A DNA stretch of 64,000 nt from NCBI GenBank assembly GCA_003116975.1, contig BGKB01000019.1, forward strand, positions 62,001 through 126,000, read 5' to 3'. How positions within the stretch are numbered: the stretch's first letter is position 1; each line of letters starts with the position of its first letter. The position numbers were made by a program, and so were the translations under genes. Positions 18,854 through 27,503 of the stretch are shown one piece after another. The DNA is from Aurantiochytrium sp. KH105. Lineage: Eukaryota > Sar > Bigyra > Thraustochytrida > Thraustochytriidae. The notes beneath the pieces are model-generated. The model had not been told where the DNA came from, did not search any database, and saw only the letters and a list, made by a program, of their open reading frames with translations.

Positions 18854-21800
18854 ATGGCGCTGCGCGGGGAGAGCGGCGCCAAGGCCGCTTTGGGTCGAGA
18901 CGATGGCAAGAGCGAGGCACGTGACTTTTGCGGTCTGAGCGTGGCGGCGCTGCAGCGACTCGCGCAAGGTGTCGTGGACGGCAGCCTGGCGCCCGACATT
19001 GAGCTGTATGTGCTTAATGAGGCCGTCATGTCAAGCGCGAACACGATTATCAATGCCGGTCGCACAGTGGCGGTGCGCCAAGGCGATGCGCCAGCCTCTA
19101 AGAAAAGCAACCCTTCCGCGTCCTCAACGTCGCCTCTGCGTGAGACCCTTTTGTCAGCGTCTGCAGACCGCGGACCAATCACGAAAAATTCTCCGACAGG
19201 TATGCTTCGCAGCCTCCGCAACTTCTTGCTGCCTTCGTCCTCCTCAAAGATGGGCTTCGTGACAGACTTACACGTCGAAAAAGACACTACAGCTGTCCTG
19301 TTTGAAACGAGCGTCAACTTTTCGACTTCGCAAGCCAGCCTCAAGCCGCGCCACCAATGGACCATCAGAGACGTCCACGAGCACGTATTGCGCGCTGACA
19401 TCCGTCGTCACCTTGGAGCGAGGTCCTACCTGGACGTTGTGCGCCGAGAGCATGCGCGCCTTCTCGGAAACCCTTTCGAGGGTGCCTATGTGATTCAAGC
19501 GCACCATTCTGTTTTTGGGCACCTCGTCGCTGCCATTGCCGCGCACTTTGAGCACCAAAATGCGGCAGAGCAATCCTTTGTTTGGCTCGACGTCTTCGCT
19601 GCCGACGATTGTGGCTTCGCAGACCAGAGCGTTGCTGAAAAACGTGCCGATTTTCTTGCGCAGGGCCTCTTTGCCTCCATTGAGCAATTTGACAGCTGCC
19701 TCTTTTACGTCGATCACTGGACGGCCCCTACAATCATTACACGCATGCGGTGCATCTGGGAGCTCTATGGCGCTATCAAAAGCTGCAAGAACATCGAAGC
19801 AATCTCCATACCTGGTGAGGACGAGCAATTCGTGAGAAGCCTGCCAGATACTAATATCTATGAAACGTGTCAGTATCTCTCGAGGCTTGACATTGAATCG
19901 GCGAGCTGCAGTGGCGAGCAAGACCGGATTGCAATTATCGCGGCAGCGCAAAGGGTGCCAGGGGGCATCACGACGATCAATCTAGCCGTCATGAACGGTC
20001 TACGTTCGTGCCTCGTCAAGCGCACCACAAGGGGTTTGGCAAAAGTACTCACAAAGGAGGGGACCTCCCTTTTGGTAGAGGACCGCGCCATGGAGAAAAT
20101 ACTGGGATCCACGAAGCGAGTCCATCTTCAATATCACCTCACCGAAGATTTGCAAGTCTCCAATCTCACATTTGCAGCCAACGATTATCTTGTTCGCGTT
20201 GCGAAACTTTTCAGTTACCACAAACAATACTCCGAGGCTCTGGGGCTCCTGGAGATTGCACTTTCCATCGCCACAACATGCAAGGGACCACATGATTCCT
20301 CGGTCGCGGACGTCAAGACCTCCATGGCCTACATATGCATTGCGGAATCGCGGTATGAGACTGCGCTGGAGCACCTTCGTTCCGCGCTCCACATAAAGCG
20401 GACGTACTTCTTTAAAGACGTCGACAGCATCGTTGAAACACACTCTGCCATTGCCGACGCCCTCCATGCGCAGGGTGAGACTGACGATGCTCTCGCGCAG
20501 CTTCGCGAAAGCATAGCTTTTGAGACAAAGCATTCATATTGGTGGAACAAAAGAGTTCCAACGCGCACTACTTTCCAAGTTGCGCGCATTCTTCGCAGCG
20601 AATCCCGACATGATGAGGCCTTGGCGCAGCTCCAAAGAGTTCTCGAGCTTGAAATTGCCTCTTTTGGCTCGACAAGCGGCTGCGTGGGTTATATTCAAAA
20701 TGCGATGGCGTTGGAGTTAGCTTGCAAAGGTGATCATAAAGGTGCCTTGACCAAGACTCTCGAATGCGTTACGGACATCACGAAAGATCGAAAAACAAAG
20801 ACTGCCGCCGAGGAAGCTGCACCATACAACTCGTTGCGCAGTATGTGTAACATTGCAGTTAATATGATCGACTTAGGCCACGTCGATGTGGGCCTCGCAC
20901 AACTTCGAAAGGTCCGGCAAGAGCTGCAGGACAGAGAAGGACCCACTTCCCCCGCAGTACTGCATATCACCGGTTTGATTGCCCAACATTTAGGGGCAGT
21001 TGAGCACTTCAACGAGGCGCTGCAGCTCCTTGAAGAGGCACACCGGAAATATCAGACGAGTCTGGCAACGTCCAGAGAATTTCCCCTTGAGCACATCGAA
21101 GATGAGATTGTCCGGGTTCTTCGTAGGCAGGGTAAATTCGACGCTGCTCTGACACGCTTGCGCTGTACGCTCCAGCGAACGAGAGCTGCCCTTGGCACTG
21201 AGCATGTGGAGTGCATCATGGCATACGAGGCAACCGCAAGTATCCTGCAGGCGCAAGGTTGCTTCGATGAGGCTCTTGCGCACTATCAAGAGGCCCTGAA
21301 GATGAGGCAAGCGCGCTTCGGCGAGGAGAGCCCAGAGCTCCTCGGTACCATGAGAGCAATTGCGTTTGTGTTCGGGGATCAAGGCCGCTTTGGCCAGGCT
21401 TTGGCGCAACTTTGTCTCGTGAAGCAGCTGCAGACAAAGCAGACTAAAGAGGGCAATTCACGATGCGCAGGGACGATGCTGGACGTCGCTTCGGTATTGA
21501 ATAGTCAGGGAAAGTCTAGCGCGGCCCTCGAGCAGCTTTTAGGCGCTCTAGAGATGTTACGCACGCAAGAGACGGCGTCTTCTGATGGCGTTGTTTTGTC
21601 CATACTCGAAAGTATTTCAAACACGCTCGAGTCTCAGGGCGACTTGCAAGGAACCTTGGCTCACTTAAAGGAACTCCACGCGCTCGAGCGCGAAATGTTC
21701 GGCGAGGACAGCATCAACCTGGTCCGCACGATGAAACGAATTGCTCTTGTCCTTGCCGAACAAGGCATGTTTGTCGAAGCAGACTCGCAGCTGGAAAAGG

Positions 21801-23371
21801 TTCGCAAGCTGACCGAGACAGCCCTCGGTCCAGCCTCGCCGCAACTGTGGGAACTTGCGGAAGAACACGCTGCTATCTTAACGCTGCAGGGCAAGCTCGG
21901 CGAGGCGCTCACTCTGCTCAGAGGAACAAAAGAAAAGAGAAAGACGCATTACGGCTCGAGGCATCTCTCCGTTGCGAGAGTCACTGAGGCGATTGCGCTC
22001 ATTCTGTGCGATCAGGGATGGTTTGACGAAGCACTCGCTCAGCTTCAAGAAGCACTGAGCATACGAAAGGAGGAACTCTCGCCGTCTCATACGATGGTAC
22101 GGGAAACAGAACGTATGATTGCTCATGTGCATGAGGAAAGCGGACAATTCGAAGCGGCCTTGGAAATGCAAAAGAACATTCTGGGAAGTCAGCAGAGCCT
22201 TCTCGGCTCAAATCACCCATTTCTTCTCGATGACGTGAAGGAAGTGTCCCTGACAATGATGAAGCTGGGTCGCTTTGAAGAAAGTCTCACTCCACTTCAA
22301 GAGTTTCTCGAGGCGTTGATCTCCGATCACGGACTAAATCATCCATGGGTTGCGAACATTTCGAGAACCATTGCTGCTGTCTTCCGTCGTCAAGGAGAGC
22401 TCGACAAGTCTCTCGAGTACTACCGCCAGGAGCACCACATTTTGAAGAATCTCGACCCGGCACACCCACTTCTAGCGTCAAACATGCGACGAACCGCAAT
22501 GGTTCTCCAGGAGAAAGGCGAAGATAGTGGAGCACTTGCGCAGGTCGATGAGATTGCCAAGATGCAAAATGAAAGGCGGACGGCGGTATCTTTCCTGGAG
22601 GCGACAGAGGCCCTCGACGCTGCAGCTAGAGTTTTTCGCTCCCAGGGCAGGTACGAGGAGGCATTAACAAGGTGTCGTGAAGCCCTCCAAGTGAGACAGA
22701 AATGCTTGGCACCAACGCATCTGGACGTTCTATACACGCAAATTGCAATTTCAAGGCTTCACTCTGATCTGTGTGAGTATAAGCCCGCTTTGGCCCAGCT
22801 GCAAGAGGTCTGCAGCATCTTCCGCATGAATTACGCACCCCTCTGTGCAAACTGTGCCATGATTGACATTTGTAGCATCATGTTGATGCAGGGAAGAGCT
22901 GAGGACGCTTTGATGAAATCTCGAGAAGTTCTAGCCGCAAATAACCTTGCGTGTTCAGATGCGGCATGGGCGTTGTGTCAAATTTCGCTCGCTCAATCTG
23001 ACCTTGGTCAATGCAAAGAGGCTTTCGAGCAGGCCGAAGAGGCAATGCGGATCATACATGGTGGATTCACAATTCACAGAGGTCTGCGAGGGACCGCAGC
23101 GTTCGCAAGAGGCCGAGCGCTGCTGGGACTGGGTCGTGATGGGGAAGCAGCTTCAGACTTGCAGATATCTTTGGACATTAGGAAAAGCCTTTTCTTCAAC
23201 AATCACATAAGGATCGTGGATACCTTGACGTGGCTTGCGCTTGCACTTCAAGATAAGGGGTTGGCTGCCAACGCGATGGAAATCTGGCGCAAACGTCTGA
23301 GTACGCACCCATTGTTCTGCCGAGCACATGACCATCTCAGCAAACTTATCGATGCCCAGGTTCCGTCCTAA
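18854..23371 (+). CDS. Large TPR protein with an N-terminal TIR-like domain
   Basis: 1505 residues from the first in-frame ATG (18854). About 25 tetratricopeptide repeats of kinesin-light-chain type (near 42-residue period, with recurring GxxxxALxxLxxAL) fill about residues 440-1500 and should form a long protein-binding solenoid. Residues about 205-335 carry a block I recognise from other protist TPR proteins: a VSHAW-like strand (here VIQAHHS), then FVWLDVFA, then FDSCLFYVDHW, then a helix RCIWELYGAI. The order resembles a TIR/flavodoxin-like fold, with W-E in the place of the WCLxEL helix. The first 200 residues are polar. Function is unknown; a scaffold or signalling/immune-type receptor is possible. 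No intron is needed over 4.5 kb. Confidence 0.85.
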   Translation: MALRGESGAKAALGRDDGKSEARDFCGLSVAALQRLAQGVVDGSLAPDIELYVLNEAVMSSANTIINAGRTVAVRQGDAPASKKSNPSASSTSPLRETLLSASADRGPITKNSPTGMLRSLRNFLLPSSSSKMGFVTDLHVEKDTTAVLFETSVNFSTSQASLKPRHQWTIRDVHEHVLRADIRRHLGARSYLDVVRREHARLLGNPFEGAYVIQAHHSVFGHLVAAIAAHFEHQNAAEQSFVWLDVFAADDCGFADQSVAEKRADFLAQGLFASIEQFDSCLFYVDHWTAPTIITRMRCIWELYGAIKSCKNIEAISIPGEDEQFVRSLPDTNIYETCQYLSRLDIESASCSGEQDRIAIIAAAQRVPGGITTINLAVMNGLRSCLVKRTTRGLAKVLTKEGTSLLVEDRAMEKILGSTKRVHLQYHLTEDLQVSNLTFAANDYLVRVAKLFSYHKQYSEALGLLEIALSIATTCKGPHDSSVADVKTSMAYICIAESRYETALEHLRSALHIKRTYFFKDVDSIVETHSAIADALHAQGETDDALAQLRESIAFETKHSYWWNKRVPTRTTFQVARILRSESRHDEALAQLQRVLELEIASFGSTSGCVGYIQNAMALELACKGDHKGALTKTLECVTDITKDRKTKTAAEEAAPYNSLRSMCNIAVNMIDLGHVDVGLAQLRKVRQELQDREGPTSPAVLHITGLIAQHLGAVEHFNEALQLLEEAHRKYQTSLATSREFPLEHIEDEIVRVLRRQGKFDAALTRLRCTLQRTRAALGTEHVECIMAYEATASILQAQGCFDEALAHYQEALKMRQARFGEESPELLGTMRAIAFVFGDQGRFGQALAQLCLVKQLQTKQTKEGNSRCAGTMLDVASVLNSQGKSSAALEQLLGALEMLRTQETASSDGVVLSILESISNTLESQGDLQGTLAHLKELHALEREMFGEDSINLVRTMKRIALVLAEQGMFVEADSQLEKVRKLTETALGPASPQLWELAEEHAAILTLQGKLGEALTLLRGTKEKRKTHYGSRHLSVARVTEAIALILCDQGWFDEALAQLQEALSIRKEELSPSHTMVRETERMIAHVHEESGQFEAALEMQKNILGSQQSLLGSNHPFLLDDVKEVSLTMMKLGRFEESLTPLQEFLEALISDHGLNHPWVANISRTIAAVFRRQGELDKSLEYYRQEHHILKNLDPAHPLLASNMRRTAMVLQEKGEDSGALAQVDEIAKMQNERRTAVSFLEATEALDAAARVFRSQGRYEEALTRCREALQVRQKCLAPTHLDVLYTQIAISRLHSDLCEYKPALAQLQEVCSIFRMNYAPLCANCAMIDICSIMLMQGRAEDALMKSREVLAANNLACSDAAWALCQISLAQSDLGQCKEAFEQAEEAMRIIHGGFTIHRGLRGTAAFARGRALLGLGRDGEAASDLQISLDIRKSLFFNNHIRIVDTLTWLALALQDKGLAANAMEIWRKRLSTHPLFCRAHDHLSKLIDAQVPS

Positions 23372-23734
23372 ATTTTCGCGAAGATGGACCCAAAGTTCGT
23401 CCACGGCCCATGCTCGTTCCCGCCCTTTTCTCTGCGTGCGTGTGTGCTCTGTTTCACCTCTTTCCCCCCAAAAAAACTTATGTTTCAGCAAATTGACTTT
23501 ATTTACTCACAAGGTTGACCAGGCCTGATGCCTTTTTACATAAGCTCCATCAAGAGGCCCGGTGCGGATCGACTGATGAACGATGCGCGCCAGCAATTGA
23601 GTACCACTCAAGAATGGGCGCTTGACGCTGAGCAAAGCACAAACTAAATCTTTCTCCTGCACGTTCGAACGTAGTAAGCCGCCATGACAATCTTGCTCAC
23701 CGTCAACTCGACTATTTGACCGGACCTGAAGACA
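23372..23734. other. Convergent 3' flanks of TPR and Mpv17 genes
   Basis: A T/C-rich tract with CCCCCCAAAAAA at about 23464-23476 follows the TPR stop. Nothing else is recognised. Confidence 0.5.
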
Positions 23735-24481
23735 CTATGAGACAGAAAGCGAGGGAGTTTTCGGAGAAGACGAAGTTGAGTGTGAGGATGGCGTCGGCGG
23801 CGTCGATGTCGCCGGCGAGGCAACCTCGGCTGGGTCCACTGGGGTGGCGAGCTCGCGATGCGCGATGAGCGAAAGTACCACGTTCCACACGAGTGAGGTC
23901 ACAATCGTAGGAAGAATACGAAACTTGGGAGAGACGTACATGAAGTTGATGAGATTGATGGGAGCCCACACGGATGCGCTTTTGACGACAATCTCGAGAG
24001 CGTCATGCTTGACCTTATCCACTACAGTCTGGAGCAGGGATTCGTCCTTGCCGCATTCGCGCACTCCGAGCATGCACTCGGTCAGCATGGTGTACGCAAG
24101 AAAACCTGCGTTAAAGGGAAGCGCCATGACGGCCGTGTTGGTAAAGGTCTTGGACGCGGCCATGCGGAACGAAGAGCCCGGGAACCACCTGTCAAGTTGC
24201 GCGAACCAGATTTGCACGCTGGGCGCAAACACGAGTCCATTCCAGGACGACACAATCACATTTCGCTTCCAGTCAAACCACCCAAAGAGCTCCTCGCCGG
24301 TCTCCTTGGTCAGGGCGTGCTGGGGCGGCGCGGGGTGCCTGCTTTCCCTCGTCATAGCCTGCGCCACGCCGTCGCCGAGGGTCATGACCACCCACGAGGT
24401 CGCCATGCCGGTCACCAGCGGCCGCTTCGCCATGCTGGCCGAGTACCTGGCCCAGAGGCCGTGAGCCAGCTTGGTCGCCAT
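23735..24481 (-). CDS. Mpv17/PMP22 family membrane protein
   Basis: Integral membrane protein of mitochondrial inner or peroxisomal membranes, 248 residues, with four predicted hydrophobic segments. Family marks are the N-terminal LWARYSASMAKRPLVTGMATS with GDGVAQ, the middle WKRN...GLVFAPSVQIWF, and the C-terminal WAPINLINFMYVSPKFR followed by WNVVLSLIAHR. An insertion of about 20 residues (HPAPPQHALTKETGEELFG) follows GDGVAQ, and a Ser/Thr/Pro-rich tail of about 40 residues follows the last segment. The ATG at 24481 is clear, with a GAGTC-type pentamer array about 75-105 bp upstream. Mpv17 proteins affect mitochondrial DNA maintenance or channel activity; the role here is not determined. 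Confidence 0.92.
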   Translation of the reverse strand: MATKLAHGLWARYSASMAKRPLVTGMATSWVVMTLGDGVAQAMTRESRHPAPPQHALTKETGEELFGWFDWKRNVIVSSWNGLVFAPSVQIWFAQLDRWFPGSSFRMAASKTFTNTAVMALPFNAGFLAYTMLTECMLGVRECGKDESLLQTVVDKVKHDALEIVVKSASVWAPINLINFMYVSPKFRILPTIVTSLVWNVVLSLIAHRELATPVDPAEVASPATSTPPTPSSHSTSSSPKTPSLSVS

Positions 24482-26136
24482 TTCGCTTTCCTGCGTGCCG
24501 CCCTGGCCTCTCCGCGAGCTCTCTCTCTCTCTCCGCGTTTCCGGATTGCCGGCTACTCAACTCGACTCGACTCAACTCGACTCGTGCAGCCGCTTTTTGC
24601 AGATCAGGGCTCGGCCTGGCGCTCTCGCACCGGACCCAGAGAAATCTTTCGCTTCCATAATATGCAATGAGCACCGTGTCCGGTTCGGCGCTCCCGGCAC
24701 GCGAGACCGGCATCATCGAGACCCCCAACCAACACCTGCAGGACCGAGTCCAAGACCATAAACCAAGACCAAGACCCAGACCGAAACCGAGACCGAGGGC
24801 GACTCCCCGGTCGGCCGTGCAGGCACGCGGCCGCCTCGCCGTCGCGCGCCGACTGCGAGCGCTGGAGCGAGCGCTGGAGCGAGGCTCGTCAGCGGCAGCG
24901 GCGCGCGAGCAGGATGTGTGCCCCGGTCCCGATTCCTCTCATGCGGCGGTCCACATACGAGCCGTCGATGATGCCTGTCGCTAATGGCACGCATCTGCAT
25001 ACAGTGTAGCAGCAGCAGGCAGCACGAAATGGCTTTGCAGGAGTTCTTTACTGTGCGGCGATGCGGCTGCGAGCTCCGGGTTGCAGGGCCGGGGCCATTC
25101 GTTGTTGATGGCGTGCCAAACTAACTTGCTGTCGACCATGCTCTGCAGCAGCGGCAGCGGTGCGGGCGGGCTGGGTGGTGGGCGACGAGCGCAGCGACTT
25201 CGTTTCGGTGTCGGTCGCTTGCACCTACCTGTACGTCCGACTCCAAGAAAGCGAAGCGACGCGACGAAAGAGGTCGCTGTCGCTGCAGCAGCGTGTCAGC
25301 TGCAGCAGCACAGCAGGTGACGAGCTTCAGGGATCACAAGAAAAGATTTGGTGAGGAGGCGAGAATGCAGGTACCACAGGCCTCGGAGGAGCAGGAGCAG
25401 AAGGAAGCCGTTGGTCTTGCCGAGAACCTTGCAGAGCCAGAGCGCGCGTCATGTGAGCGGGTCAGAGACGGCACAACAGTGTAAAACTTGTGCCGCCAGG
25501 TCAGAAATCTCGTCAGCAGTGCAGCTGCACCTGCAGCGCGCAAGACTGCCAACAGCAGCAGTGCAGCTGCAGATCGCACTCTCAATCACAGTCAGTCCCA
25601 TCATGATGCCGTGAGTGACGCTTTGTCGGAAGCGGCTCAGACACCTCGTCCTTCATCCAAGTTGATGGGTGGATGGCAATGCAAGAGTGAGGAGCTTGAA
25701 GCTTTAATTTTGCAGGCGAAATCTTCATGAGAGAATGCACGGCCAGCGGCACAAGAATACATTTTCCTTTCAACGCAATTCTATTACTAGAGACAGCTCT
25801 CGGCCGAGCTCGCTCGTCGCTTGCAATGCTGTCGCCGCAAGCTGCTAAGCAGCAGCTTGGGGTGAAAACGATGACGCTGATCTGGAAGAGGGTTCTCGAC
25901 TCCCCATAATCGTGACTGCGAGTCTCTTTCTTTTTTTTCCCCCTTTCTACTAGGGACAACGCATGCATGGGAGAAGAGACACGACGGCACAAATAGCAAA
26001 GCCTTGCACCAGAAAGTGGCAGCTCTTGTCTCCACGTCTATACCCTTACAAACAAAACAAAAGGCTTTTATTGGACAGTCCCGGTGCGTACGAGCTGTCA
26101 ATGTATGACAAAGGCATGGAACTCCTGCAAATCGTG
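24482..26136. other. Intergenic region with short repeats
   Basis: It contains the pentamer array (ACTCG)n at about 24555-24584, a CCAAGA/CCGAGA hexamer-like run at about 24750-24805, and scattered GCAGCAG clusters (25005-25320, 25545-25570). No frame resembles a known family. The 3' part should include the adenosine deaminase 3' untranslated region. Confidence 0.45.
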
Positions 26137-27381
26137 CTAGGTACAAGAAGCGTTCTGAAGAATAGAGAGAACGTCCGATACGAGCACGTGGCGTTCTGCC
26201 TCCGAAATACCCCGCGCTGCCTTGGCTGCATTTATGCTGACCCGCGCAAGGTCGTTGGATTGAAATCCAAGGTGCTCGACGGCAGCCTGGCGCTCCCGCG
26301 CCGGCGCAGCAATGAGCGTCTGCTCTGTGCCTGAGAGCATGAGATTGTCAGAGTTCAAGGTGACCCGGGCGCCAGCTTTGAGAAGATGACGCACAGGGTG
26401 CGCAGCGTAGGTACGCACGCGATTTGGACGAATGTTGGCAGTCAGGCAGCACTCAAAGGTCACGCGCTGGTCCACAGCCCGACGTAAAAGTCCAGAGTCA
26501 CGTGCGATCGCCCACCCATGGCCGATGCGGTCTACCTCAAGAGAGAGCGCCATGGCAAGGTTTTCCATGTCCGAGGCAAGCCCAGTCTCTCCCGCGTGGA
26601 CAGTCACCATGAGCCCCGCGCGCTGACACATCCGAACAGCTTCGGCATGGGGCTGGAGGGGAAAACTTGCCTCATCGCCAGCAATGTCAAAACCAACGAC
26701 GCCCTTGTCTCGAAATGCGCAAGCGAGGGCTGCAGCCTCGCGGACGACCGACGGCGCGTGTGAGCGGAGACCACACACGATAACCCCTCCAGTCAAGCCT
26801 TGCACGGATGCAAGCGCGTCGCAGACAATCGCAAGGACTTCGTCGACCTCAAGACCCTCTTGCGTGTGAAGGTTGGGACAAAATCGAAGCTCGAGGTGCC
26901 GACCTTTGTGAACATCGCGCAGCGTTTCCGCAACAGCAACTGTCGCCTCATGAAGCTCTTCGCGCTGCTGCAACATGGCGTTGCATACGTCGAAAACCTG
27001 CCAATTTGCGCCCTGGACTGCATGCGCAGATTGCCCGGCTTTGATCGCGTGAAGCCATCGTCGTGCCGCGCTCGGGCCTGCGTGAGGATCAATACCAGGA
27101 GCCATTGGAACTTCGGTATGAAGCTCGTGCGATGCATCTACGAGCCCGCGCTCCACGGCCCTCTTGCGCACGAATTGAGCAGGTAAAGATCCATCTGCTC
27201 CGTCTCGTATTCGTGAGTAACTCGTGCTCGCGTTAGGACTGTTCACGCGGTCTCGTCCAAGGCCAAGTCTTTTCGGCACAAAACATTACTTACCAAGATG
27301 CAGGTGGAGCTCCACTGCAGGGAGTGCTGCCGCCACCGAGGCCGCAGCGCGACGTCCGCTTGTGCCCAGGACTTGCGCCAT
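26137..27381 (-). CDS. ADA: Adenosine deaminase family protein (two exons)
   Basis: Metal-dependent purine deaminase, adenosine to inosine by family. Exon 1 is 27381-27294 (MAQVLGTSGRR...VELHLHL) and exon 2 is 27194-26137, joined inside the Asp codon of the zinc motif to give VELHLHLDG (H26, H28). The spliced product is 381 residues, near the family's 340-360. Other active-site marks: ELRFCPNL, VGFDIAGDE, HAGE (H229, catalytic E232), RIGHG and TLNSDN. The usual DD pair of the last motif is D-N, and the usual CPTSN-like segment reads CCLTANI, so substrate preference could differ from classic ADA. Exon 1 starts 122 bp from the ATG of divergent ALG1. Relatives to consider are ADAL-type N6-methyl-AMP deaminase and adenine deaminase. 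Confidence 0.87.
27195..27293 (-). other. Spliceosomal intron in the adenosine deaminase gene
   Basis: 99 bp, with a consensus donor GTAAGT at 27293-27288, a CTAAC branch-like site near 27236-27232 and an acceptor GAGCAG ending at 27195. It is phase 1. Unspliced reading meets TAA right after the donor (GGT AAG TAA), while splicing rebuilds the expected HLHLDG motif exactly. Confidence 0.92.
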
Positions 27382-27503
27382 TCGAGACTATCTTTCGTCT
27401 TCGGTTGTTTTGTGCGCTGCGCTCGTCTTCGCCGTCACAATCATCAAGTTGGCGCGTTGTTCTCGCCCGAGGCGGTGGGCACGCAGAGACAGCGTCGAAC
27501 GCA
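27382..27503. promoter_or_regulatory. Short shared divergent promoter, ADA and ALG1
   Basis: Only 122 bp separate the two ATGs, so leaders and core promoters must overlap here or inside coding sequence. No TATA box is evident. If ALG1 actually starts at its second ATG (27747), the interval is 365 bp. Confidence 0.5.

Noticed and set aside
27324-27503. Upstream extension of the ALG1 frame
   Set aside because: It begins with GTG and overlaps the adenosine deaminase first exon. The ALG1 membrane anchor is already included from ATG 27504.
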